A stretch of DNA of 5,866 nucleotides from Actinomycetes bacterium (GTDB lineage Bacteria > Actinomycetota > Actinomycetes > Actinomycetales > Dermatophilaceae): the NCBI GenBank assembly GCA_023451855.1, contig JAEXXY010000415.1, positions 1-5,866 of the forward strand, given 5' to 3'. The notes below the pieces were generated by a model. That model was not told the DNA's origin, did no database searches, and saw only the letters and a program-made list of their open reading frames with translations. Shown here in pieces: positions 1 to 5,223 of this stretch. A program made the position numbers and the translations under genes. The stretch's first letter is position 1. Every line of letters begins with the position of its first letter.

Positions 1-714
1 GACCCGTGGCGGGGCGTTGTCGGCGGCGAGCAGCGCGGCGAGCGGCTCCTCGACGCTCGAGGCGGTGGCCGACCCGTGGCCGATGAGGGCGGCGCGCAGC
101 GCCTTGACGACCCAGGCCGGGTGCGACGTGCGAACCGCCAGCGCCTCGAGCGGGTCGTCGGTGCGCTCGGTGACGGCCTGCACCCACGCGTCGAGGTCGC
201 GCTCGCTGATGCGGCGCATGACGGCGTTGACGAAGCCGGCCGCGCCGGCGCCGTTGACCTGTCGCGCGAGGGCGACGGTCTCGTCGACGGCGGCGTGGGT
301 GGGCACCCTCATGCCGAGCAGCTGGTGCGCGCCGAGGCGCAGCGTGTCGAGCACCCGGGGGTCGATCCGGTCGACGGGCCGGTCGGCCGCCACGGACGCG
401 ATGGCGTCGTAAAGGCCGCGCAGGCGCGTCGCCCCGTAGACGAGCTCGGTGGCGAACCCGGCGTCGCGCCCGGTGATCCGCTTCTCGCGCAGGTGCTTCG
501 GCAGCGCGAGGTTGGCGTAGGCGCCCTGGGCGACGTCGCGCATCACGGTGTAGGCGGCGAGGCGAGCGGGGTCGGTGCGTCGTGCGCGCTCGGACGGACG
601 CTGGGAGGAGCGGTGCTGGGCCGAGCGGTTGCGGGCCGGTGGCCGTTGGCGCCCGGTGCGGCGGGACCGGTCGGGGTCGCCCTGGCCGGAGGACTGGTCG
701 CTCCGGTCACTCAT
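1..714 (-). CDS. rsmB: RsmB, 16S rRNA (cytosine-967-C5)-methyltransferase, N-terminal part (runs off left edge)
   Basis: The 238 visible codons encode the N-terminal half of RsmB, a cytoplasmic S-adenosylmethionine-dependent enzyme that methylates C967 of 16S rRNA. Residues 1-48 are a basic, low-complexity tail rich in Arg, Ser and Gln. Residues about 50-182 form the NusB-like RNA-binding domain, with RLAAYTVMRDV, FATELVYGATRLRG, RVLDTLRLGAHQLL, VPTHAAVDETVALAR and GFVNAVMRRI in the usual order. SHPAWVV (197-203) is the typical linker into the methyltransferase domain, which lies outside the window (the family is usually about 430-500 residues), so the catalytic cysteines cannot be checked. 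The ATG overlaps the end of fmt (ATGAGTGA) and has a strong Shine-Dalgarno, GGGGAGG at 730-724, nine bases upstream inside fmt, which implies translational coupling. The gene is last in a def-fmt-rsmB operon. The family is clear; only completeness is unknown. Confidence 0.95.
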   Translation of the reverse strand, partial: MSDRSDQSSGQGDPDRSRRTGRQRPPARNRSAQHRSSQRPSERARRTDPARLAAYTVMRDVAQGAYANLALPKHLREKRITGRDAGFATELVYGATRLRGLYDAIASVAADRPVDRIDPRVLDTLRLGAHQLLGMRVPTHAAVDETVALARQVNGAGAAGFVNAVMRRISERDLDAWVQAVTERTDDPLEALAVRTSHPAWVVKALRAALIGHGSATASSVEEPLAALLAADNAPPRV

Positions 715-1654
715 GGCCGAGCACCTCCCCGGCCTCGATGCGGGTGCCGCGGGCCCAGTCGGCGGCGGGCATCGGCTTCTTGCCGTGGGCCTGGACGGTG
801 CCGAGCCGGACGGGCACCGTGCCGGTGCCGACGAAGACCGCCCGCTTGGTGACGAGCAGCTGCCCGGGGGGCAGGGTGCCCTCCCCCGGGAGCTCGCCGG
901 GGGCATCGAGGCTCACCGGAGCCACCTTGAACCGCTCGCCGCGGAAGGTGGTCCAGGCGCCCGGCGCCGGGGTGCAGCCGCGGACGAGACGGTCGACGGC
1001 GATGGCCGGGTTCGACCACCTGATGCGCGCATCGTCGACCTCGATCTTCGGAGCGAGCGAAACGCCTTCTGCTGCTTGGGGAACCGCGACGAGCTCGCCG
1101 CTCGCAATGCCGTCGAGCGTGGCGACGAGCAGTCCTGCTCCGGCCGATGCGAGCCGGTCGAGGAGGTCGCCTGCGGTGTCGGTGGGGCGGATCGTCTCGG
1201 TCATGACGCCGAAGACGGGTCCGGTGTCGAGGCCCTTCTCGATGAGGAACGTCGAGGCGCCGGTGACCTCGTCGCCGGCCATGATCGCGTGCTGCACCGG
1301 GGCGGCGCCGCGCCAGGCCGGCAGGAGGGAGAAGTGCAGGTTGACCCACCCGTGGGTCGGGACGTCGAGGGCGGCCTGCGGCAGGAGGTTGCCGTACGCC
1401 ACGACCGGGCACGCGTCGGGGGCGAGCGCGCGCAGCGCGTCGAGGAAGTCCGGGTCACCGGCCCGTGACGGCGTCAGGACCGGGACCCCGAGCTCCTCGG
1501 CCCGGCGACGTACCGGCGAGGCCTCGAGCCGACGCCCACGGCCGGCCGGCGCGTCGGGACGCGTGACGACGCCGACGAGCTCGTGTCCGGAGGCCGCGAC
1601 GGCGTCGAGGCTGGGCAGGGCCACGTCGGGCGTTCCCGCGAACACCACCCTCAC
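707..1654 (-). CDS. fmt: Fmt, methionyl-tRNA formyltransferase
   Basis: This 315-residue protein formylates methionyl initiator tRNA using 10-formyltetrahydrofolate, in the cytoplasm, and so supplies fMet for translation initiation. The N-terminus MRVVFAGTPD is the first strand of the formyltransferase Rossmann fold. VVAYGNLLP (84-92) is followed by the catalytic region VNLHFSLLPAWRGAAPVQ (104-121). The expected triad is present: Asn105, His107 and Asp143 (in GLDTG). The C-terminal OB-like domain runs from about 207 to the end and includes RGCTPAPGAWT and GKKPMPAADWARG. Length is normal for the family. I chose the GTG at 1654 because it gives the canonical MRVVFAGTP start and lies seven bases after the def stop; the frame continues upstream only as antisense-quality sequence inside def. 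GTG codons at 1648 and 1645 are possible alternatives. GAGGG at 1663-1659 could serve as ribosome binding site, though it is close to the start. It sits between def and rsmB and overlaps rsmB by 8 nt. Confidence 0.97.
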   Translation of the reverse strand: MRVVFAGTPDVALPSLDAVAASGHELVGVVTRPDAPAGRGRRLEASPVRRRAEELGVPVLTPSRAGDPDFLDALRALAPDACPVVAYGNLLPQAALDVPTHGWVNLHFSLLPAWRGAAPVQHAIMAGDEVTGASTFLIEKGLDTGPVFGVMTETIRPTDTAGDLLDRLASAGAGLLVATLDGIASGELVAVPQAAEGVSLAPKIEVDDARIRWSNPAIAVDRLVRGCTPAPGAWTTFRGERFKVAPVSLDAPGELPGEGTLPPGQLLVTKRAVFVGTGTVPVRLGTVQAHGKKPMPAADWARGTRIEAGEVLGHE

Positions 1655-1667
1655 AGCGCCCTCACAG
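1648..1667 (-). repeat. Tandem 9-bp repeat at the def stop / fmt start junction
   Basis: On the minus strand CTGTGAGGG occurs twice with an 11-bp period (1667-1659 and 1656-1648). The first copy holds the def TGA stop and a Shine-Dalgarno-like GAGGG; the second holds the fmt GTG start. The first copy also contains a GTG at 1665 that would open a four-codon frame (V-R-A-L) ending in a TGA overlapping the fmt start as GTGA. The repeat is directly visible; any role in translational coupling is inference. Confidence 0.55.
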
Positions 1668-2207
1668 TGCCCGGCCGAACGTCGAGTGGGGGCTGATGCG
1701 GACCTCCGGCGGGTTGTCGGCGAACCAGTCCGCCTCGCGGATCGCGCGCATCGCGGCCTTGCGCGCCTCCGGGTCGAGCCGGTCGACGAAGAGGATGCCG
1801 TCGAGGTGGTCGGTCTCGTGCTGGACGGCCCGGGCGAGCAGCTCGGTGCCCTCGAGCACGACGGGCTCGCCCCACATGTTCTGGCCCTTGGCGACGACGG
1901 ACAGGGCGCGCTTCGTGTCGAACGCGAGGCCGGGGATCGACAGGCACCCCTCGGGGCCGTCCTGCTCCTCCTCGGACAGCTGCAGGTCCGGGTTGACGAG
2001 GTGGCCGAGGACGCCGTCGACGTAGTAGGTGAACACGCGCAGCCCGACGCCCAGCTGCGGGGCGGCAAGGCCGGCTCCGGGCGCGTCCATCATCGTGTCC
2101 TCGAGGTCCTTGACGAGGACCCGCAGCTCCTTGTCGAAGTCGACGACCTCGGCGGCGCGGCTGCGCAGCACGGGATCGCCGAAGAGGCGGATGTCCTTGA
2201 TCGACAC
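1662..2207 (-). CDS. def: Def, peptide deformylase
   Basis: This 181-residue metalloenzyme removes the N-formyl group from nascent proteins at the ribosome. All three diagnostic motifs are intact: GAGLAAPQLG (44-53, motif 1), EGCLSIPG (86-93, motif 2, with metal ligand Cys88) and QHETDHLDG (129-137, motif 3, with metal ligands His130 and His134 and catalytic Glu131). The N-terminus IRLFGDPVLRSRAAEV is also typical. The C-terminal tail WFADNPPEVRISPHSTFGRAL follows the last helix and looks family-specific. The start is the GTG at 2207: it gives the standard MSIKDIRLFGDPVL beginning and has GAAGGA at 2222-2217, nine bases upstream. The frame is open up to 2402, but the added stretch is unlike any deformylase and would overlap the divergent gene. 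It is first in the def-fmt-rsmB operon, coupling formylation and deformylation. Confidence 0.97.
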   Translation of the reverse strand: MSIKDIRLFGDPVLRSRAAEVVDFDKELRVLVKDLEDTMMDAPGAGLAAPQLGVGLRVFTYYVDGVLGHLVNPDLQLSEEEQDGPEGCLSIPGLAFDTKRALSVVAKGQNMWGEPVVLEGTELLARAVQHETDHLDGILFVDRLDPEARKAAMRAIREADWFADNPPEVRISPHSTFGRAL

Positions 2208-2247
2208 GGATGCGGGTCCTTCGGTCGGGTCCGGGCGGGCAGGCCCG

Positions 2248-2253
2248 ATTCTA
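2248..2253 (-). promoter_or_regulatory. Candidate -10 box for the def-fmt-rsmB operon
   Basis: Read on the minus strand, TAGAAT matches the TATAAT consensus at five of six positions in an otherwise very G+C-rich stretch. It would place transcription start near 2241, giving a leader of about 33 nt with the def ribosome binding site inside it. No good -35 lies 16-18 bases upstream (CAGGGT or similar), so the call rests on the -10 and its location only. Confidence 0.35.
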
Positions 2254-2322
2254 GGCCCGCTGCTCCGGGCACCCTGGGAGTGGTGCAAAAAGGCAGAAAC
2301 GAGCACGAAATCGGGCGAAGAG

Positions 2323-2348
2323 GTGGAGTGTATGGTCTGCCACTTCAC
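2323..2348. repeat. Imperfect dyad in the divergent intergenic region, possible operator
   Basis: GTGGAGTG (2323-2330) and CACTTCAC (2341-2348) are inverted with one mismatch, separated by ten bases. The dyad lies 46 bases before the secreted-protein start codon, in the less G+C-rich part of the 186-bp gap between def and that gene. The loop contains TATGGT (2331-2336), which could be a weak -10 for the plus-strand gene, but no -35 fits it. A regulatory role is inference. Confidence 0.3.
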
Positions 2349-2381
2349 GCATTCCGGCACCCGGCCGGAGGGCCCGATCCC

Positions 2382-2388
2382 GAGGAAG
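2382..2388 (+). promoter_or_regulatory. Ribosome binding site of the secreted-protein gene
   Basis: GAGGAAG precedes the ATG at 2394 by five bases. It fixes that start against an in-frame GTG at 2328 and a reading frame that is open far upstream without coding character. The chosen start also puts a proper signal peptide directly at the N-terminus. Confidence 0.7.
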
Positions 2389-2393
2389 CCCGC

Positions 2394-3257
2394 ATGCACC
2401 ACCCCTCCCCCAGCCGCGCGCCCTCCCGACGCCTTCGCGGCGTGCTGCTCGCCGCATCGGCTGCCGCGCTCCTGGTCCCGTTCGCGACCGCCGCGACCGA
2501 GGTCGCGGCGTCACCCACCACGGAGACCGTCTCGAAGGCACCTGCGACGAAACACTTCATCACCAACCTCCACGGCTCCACGGCCCCGAAGGCCCTCGGC
2601 TACAACGTCTTCGACACCGGCGTCTCGGGCGTCGCCACGCTGCCGACCGGCGTCCAGGGCCTCGTGTGGCTCGGGCAGAAGTGCCCGACGCCCGCCGACG
2701 CGACGTTCCGTGCGACGGTGGACAAGCTCGCTGCCAACCCCAAGGTGTTCGGCTACTACCTGTCCGACGAGCCGCACATCGCCGACTGCCCCGGCGGCCC
2801 GGCCGCGCTGGCGAGCCGCGCGGACTACATCCGGTCCCGCACCAAGGGCGCGCAGAAGTCGTTCATCGTCCTGTCGAAGGTCAACGACTACGGCCCGTTC
2901 CGCCCGGCGGCCAGCCACGTCGACCTCGTCGGCCTCGACCCGTACCCGTGCTCGACGGCCTCCCCCACGTGCCCGGTCACGAAGATCACCGACAAGGTCA
3001 CGGCCGCGCGACAGGCCGGCATCCCGCTCGCCGCGATCGTGCCCGTGTTGCAGACCTTCGGCCAGCAGAGCATCTCGGGCGGCTACTACCGCCTGCCCAC
3101 GGCCACGCAGATGCAGTCGATGCTCGCCGAGTGGCACCGGCTCGTCCCGACGCCGGTCATGGACTACTCCTACGGCTGGGGCCACCAGAGCTCGTCGAAC
3201 CCGACGCTCGTCGACTCGAGCTCCCTCCAGCGCGTCATGGCCGCCCACAACGCGTGA
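2394..3257 (+). CDS. Secreted TIM-barrel, glycoside-hydrolase-like protein of unknown function
   Basis: This 287-residue protein is probably exported. Residues 1-15 are basic (SRRLR) and 16-34 hydrophobic (GVLLAASAAALLVPFATAA), with Ala-rich cleavage options near 34-39, like a Sec signal peptide without a lipobox. The mature part shows eight strand-like segments in TIM-barrel order: HFITNL (54-59), LGYNVFD (68-74), VQGLVWLG (87-94), VFGYYLSDEP (118-127), SFIVLS (156-161), VDLVGLDPYP (176-185), AAIVPVLQ (213-220) and PVMDYSYGWG (254-263). Acidic residues Asp125/Glu126, Asp182 and Asp257 sit at strand ends where hydrolase active sites lie. Strand 7 ends in Gln220, not the nucleophile Glu of clan GH-A. 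Four cysteines (97, 132, 186, 193) could form two disulphides, as expected outside the cell. I cannot name the family or substrate; sugar binding or hydrolysis is inference from fold-like features. Codon use is strongly coding, and the gene is transcribed alone, divergently from def. Confidence 0.85.
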   Translation: MHHPSPSRAPSRRLRGVLLAASAAALLVPFATAATEVAASPTTETVSKAPATKHFITNLHGSTAPKALGYNVFDTGVSGVATLPTGVQGLVWLGQKCPTPADATFRATVDKLAANPKVFGYYLSDEPHIADCPGGPAALASRADYIRSRTKGAQKSFIVLSKVNDYGPFRPAASHVDLVGLDPYPCSTASPTCPVTKITDKVTAARQAGIPLAAIVPVLQTFGQQSISGGYYRLPTATQMQSMLAEWHRLVPTPVMDYSYGWGHQSSSNPTLVDSSSLQRVMAAHNA

Positions 3258-4607
3258 CCGCCCGCTGACCGACCCGCCCCGGCGGGGGGGTCTGGACCTC
3301 GCCTCGTGGGCCTGACCGCCCGGCTCGGTGGCACTGGGCTCGACGCGGTCCTCCGGCGAGGTGTCGGGGACGTCGTCGTGCGTCAGGTCGCGCACCGAGC
3401 GCGACAGCAGGGCCGACAGGGCGACGACGAGGTAGACGACGGCACTGCCGACGAGGAGCGTCTCGAGGTCGACCACCGAGGCGAGCCAGCCGTACAGGAA
3501 GGTGCCGACCGGCATCGCGACGAACGACCCGAGCGCGTCGTAGCTCGACACCCGGGAGAGCACCGCGACCGGGACGTGCTCGTGCAGCGCCGTCGACCAC
3601 CCGACCGCGAACACCTCGACGGCGGCGCCCGCGACGAGGAAGCCGAGGGCCACGGGCACGAGCGACGGGTCGAGGCCGAGCATGGCCATCGGCAGGGCGA
3701 GCAGCGTCATCGCGAGCATGCCGGCCCGCAGCGGGTGCTGCAGGCGCAGGCGCAGCATGACGAGCGTCATGAGCACCGTGCCGACCGCCTCGGCCGACAG
3801 GATGATCCCCCAACCTGCCTCTCCGATCGAGGGATTCGTGGTGGCCACGAGCGGCCCGAGCACCCCGATGACGCCGATGTGGATGGCGTTGAGGACGCCG
3901 AAGACGATCACGACGACCCAGAGCCACTCGCGCCGGGTGAACTCGCTCCAGCCCTCCCTGATGTCGCGGACCATCGAGGACCGCTGGCGCTGCGCACCCG
4001 ATGGCGCCGGCGCGGCGGTGCGCGGCAGCCGCACCCGCGAGAGGCACAGGATCGCCACGACGTACGTCAGGGCGTCGACGGCCAGGGCCCAGCCGGGTCC
4101 GACCGACACGACGAGCCCGCCGGCGACGGCCGGCCCGATGACGGCCAGGCCGCTGCGGCTGAACGACAGCAGGGCGTTGGCCTGCTGGAGCCGCGAGCGC
4201 TCGACGACGAGCGGCACGATGCCCATCATCGCCGGCATCGTGAAGGCCGACACGGCGCCGTTGAGGGCCTCGATGACGGTCAGCTGGGTGAGGGTCGCGT
4301 GCCCGCTGATGACGAGAGCGGCGGCCGCGCCCTGGGTGAGCAGCGTCAGGGCGTGCGACACCTGCATGACGGTGATCCGGGAGAACCGGTCGGCGATGAC
4401 ACCGCCGACGAGCAGGAACACGACCATCGCCAGCGTGCGCGCCCCGAGCACCTGGGCCAGGGCCCCGGCCGACGCGTCGACGTGCAGGACGGCGAAGGCG
4501 AGCGCGACCGGCGCCATGACCGTACCGACCGTCGAGACGGTGCGTGCGGCGAAGTACCACGCGAACCGGCGGTCCCCGAGCGCCCCGAAGGACTGTCGCA
4601 GCTTCAT
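2511..4607 (-). CDS. MFS transporter (exporter-like), reading frame abnormally open at its 3' end
   Basis: The credible part, 4607 to about 3291 (some 440 residues), is an inner-membrane major facilitator superfamily protein resembling drug or siderophore exporters of the MFS_3/EntS type. It has many hydrophobic segments: about 20-41, 55-72, 85-101, 110-132, 152-170, 173-190, 228-251, 266-285, 296-310, 315-336, 357-378 and 384-401, fitting twelve helices. GGVIADRFSR (68-77) is the loop 2-3 motif A equivalent; PRTAAPAPSGAQRQRSS (195-211) begins the central cytoplasmic loop. An acidic tail follows (403-430). The frame has no stop before the neighbouring gene and formally runs to 2511 (698 codons), but everything left of about 3291 is antisense to the secreted-protein gene, Arg-rich and not membrane-like. 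The true end is probably disturbed by an indel in the C run at 3290-3284. The ATG overlaps the regulator stop (ATGA) and follows AGGAGGA (4617-4611), only three bases away. The substrate is unknown. Confidence 0.8.
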   Translation of the reverse strand: MKLRQSFGALGDRRFAWYFAARTVSTVGTVMAPVALAFAVLHVDASAGALAQVLGARTLAMVVFLLVGGVIADRFSRITVMQVSHALTLLTQGAAAALVISGHATLTQLTVIEALNGAVSAFTMPAMMGIVPLVVERSRLQQANALLSFSRSGLAVIGPAVAGGLVVSVGPGWALAVDALTYVVAILCLSRVRLPRTAAPAPSGAQRQRSSMVRDIREGWSEFTRREWLWVVVIVFGVLNAIHIGVIGVLGPLVATTNPSIGEAGWGIILSAEAVGTVLMTLVMLRLRLQHPLRAGMLAMTLLALPMAMLGLDPSLVPVALGFLVAGAAVEVFAVGWSTALHEHVPVAVLSRVSSYDALGSFVAMPVGTFLYGWLASVVDLETLLVGSAVVYLVVALSALLSRSVRDLTHDDVPDTSPEDRVEPSATEPGGQAHEARSRPPRRGGSVSGRSRVVGGHDALEGARVDERRVRRALVAPAVGVVHDRRRDEPVPLGEHRLHLRGRGQAVVAARDALLAEGLQHGHDRGERDAGLSRGRDLVGDLRDRARGGGRRARVRVEADEVDVAGRRAERAVVVDLRQDDERLLRALGAGPDVVRAARQRGRAAGAVGDVRLVGQVVAEHLGVGSELVHRRTERRVGGRRALLPEPHEALDAGRQRGDARDAGVEDVVAEGLRGRGAVEVGDEVFRRRCLRDGLRGG
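3271..3292. terminator. Terminator-like GC hairpin between convergent genes
   Basis: GACCC (3271-3275) pairs with GGGTC (3288-3292), and CCCC (3277-3280) with GGGG (3284-3287), around a GGC loop with one bulged G at 3276. This gives nine G+C-rich pairs. It lies 13 bases after the secreted-protein stop and where the convergent MFS gene should end, so it could act in both directions. There is no T tract on either side, as is common for high-G+C bacteria, so termination itself is inferred. Confidence 0.5.
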
Positions 4608-5152
4608 GACTCCTCCTGGCCTGCGTCATCCGCGGCACGCAGACGGAAGGCCGCCACGGACAGTGCGGCCCGCACCGTGCCCTCGGTGCGCGGTGGCCGG
4701 GCCGAGGCGTGCAGCAGCGTGCTCGCCTCGTCGACGAGGGCGCAGACGCGGTCCCACACCTCGGGCTCGACCCAGAGGTCGGCGTCGGTGAAGCGGCTCG
4801 GCGTGCCCTGCTGCCGCTCGAGGAACCGCCGGGGAATCATGTCGGCGAGGACCCGCACGTAGGCCAGCCGGTCCTCCTCGCGGGTGGACTGCGGGCGCAC
4901 CTCGGGCGCATCCCACGGGTGGCGGTACTTCTTGGCCCGGCCGCCGCGCACGCTCTCCTCGCCGGCGATCTCGAGCAGCCCCGCCGACTCGAGCAGCCGC
5001 AGGTGGTAGCTGGCGTTGGCCTGGGTGATGCCGAGCTCACGGGCCACCTCGGCAGCGCTCAGCTCGGCGCCGGTCAGCAGCGAGAGCATCTGCAGCCGCA
5101 GCGGGTGGGCTGTGGCGCGGAGCTCGCTGATCCGCTCTTCCTCCAAAGACAT
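4604..5152 (-). CDS. Winged helix-turn-helix (ArsR-like / HTH_20) transcriptional regulator
   Basis: This 182-residue cytoplasmic protein is probably a dimeric DNA-binding repressor. Residues 8-28 (ISELRATAHPLRLQMLSLL) are the usual first helices. SAAEVARELGITQANASYHLRLLE (32-55) is the helix-turn-helix with its recognition helix, and 57-79 (AGLLEIAG, RGGRAKKYRH) the wing. The metal-binding ELCVC box of ArsR/SmtB sensors is absent and the only cysteine is Cys137, so metal sensing is unlikely. The C-terminal part (91-172), with LWVEPEVWDRV and ARPPRTEGTVRAALSVAAFRLR, matches the effector or dimerisation region seen in actinobacterial regulators paired with MFS exporters. The stop overlaps the MFS start by 4 nt, so the two are co-translated and the exporter is the likely target, together with its own promoter. 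The ATG at 5152 has no Shine-Dalgarno; a promoter is placed to give a leaderless transcript. The ligand is unknown. Confidence 0.92.
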   Translation of the reverse strand: MSLEEERISELRATAHPLRLQMLSLLTGAELSAAEVARELGITQANASYHLRLLESAGLLEIAGEESVRGGRAKKYRHPWDAPEVRPQSTREEDRLAYVRVLADMIPRRFLERQQGTPSRFTDADLWVEPEVWDRVCALVDEASTLLHASARPPRTEGTVRAALSVAAFRLRAADDAGQEES

Positions 5153-5159
5153 GTTTGGG

Positions 5160-5189
5160 AGTATGACGGGCCAGGCGTACCACCGTCAA
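5160..5189 (-). promoter_or_regulatory. Sigma-70-type promoter of the regulator-MFS operon, giving a leaderless mRNA
   Basis: On the minus strand TTGACG (5189-5184, five of six to TTGACA) is followed after 18 bases by CATACT (5165-5160, four of six to TATAAT). Only seven bases (CCCAAAC) separate the -10 from the ATG at 5152, so the expected start site falls on or one base before the A of the start codon. The lack of any Shine-Dalgarno before this ATG agrees. Leaderless mRNAs are common in Actinobacteria. Confidence 0.65.
5164..5188. promoter_or_regulatory. Candidate operator spanning the regulator promoter
   Basis: A perfect 6-bp inverted repeat, TGACGG (5164-5169) and CCGTCA (5183-5188), is separated by 13 bases. 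Half-site centres are 19 bp apart, about two helical turns, as suits a winged-helix dimer. One arm overlaps the -35 and the other the -10, so binding would block polymerase. A looser pair of direct copies, TTTGGG plus a nearby ATG (5154-5165 and 5197-5207), flanks the same promoter 43 bp apart. Autorepression is inferred from position and gene type. Confidence 0.45.
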
Positions 5190-5223
5190 GCATCTCTTTG
5201 GGGGATGGTGTCGAGCGAGGATG

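Noticed and set aside
1..80. Ten-base direct repeat GACCCGTGGC at 1-10 and 71-80
   Set aside because: Both copies lie inside rsmB coding sequence and encode ordinary residues; chance recurrence is likely at this G+C content.
76..852. Plus-strand 258-codon open frame opposite rsmB and the end of fmt
   Set aside because: It is a Gly/Arg/Val-rich shadow of the RsmB NusB domain with no motif of its own.
2331..2336. TATGGT as a -10 box for the secreted-protein gene
   Set aside because: No -35-like hexamer is found 16-19 bases upstream, so it is mentioned only as part of the dyad region.
582..2393. Long plus-strand open frame running into the secreted-protein gene
   Set aside because: It is antisense to rsmB, fmt and def, which have unmistakable motifs, and it is Arg/Ser/Pro-rich without domains. 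Only the part from the ATG at 2394 has a ribosome binding site and signal peptide.
2029..3315. Plus-strand 428-codon frame overlapping def and the secreted-protein gene
   Set aside because: It is a low-complexity Arg/Ser/Pro shadow frame; the alternative frame from 2394 has coherent strands, motifs and a signal peptide.
3235..4638. Minus-strand 467-codon frame overlapping the MFS gene
   Set aside because: It is Arg/Pro/His-rich and out of frame with the membrane protein. Its only use is that its stop at 3235 may be the true MFS end after a frameshift.
3306..4862. Plus-strand 518-codon open frame opposite the MFS and regulator genes
   Set aside because: Its product is dominated by Arg, Asp, His and Glu with no recognisable domain, as expected from the complement of G+C-rich hydrophobic coding sequence. 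The minus strand carries clear membrane and HTH proteins.
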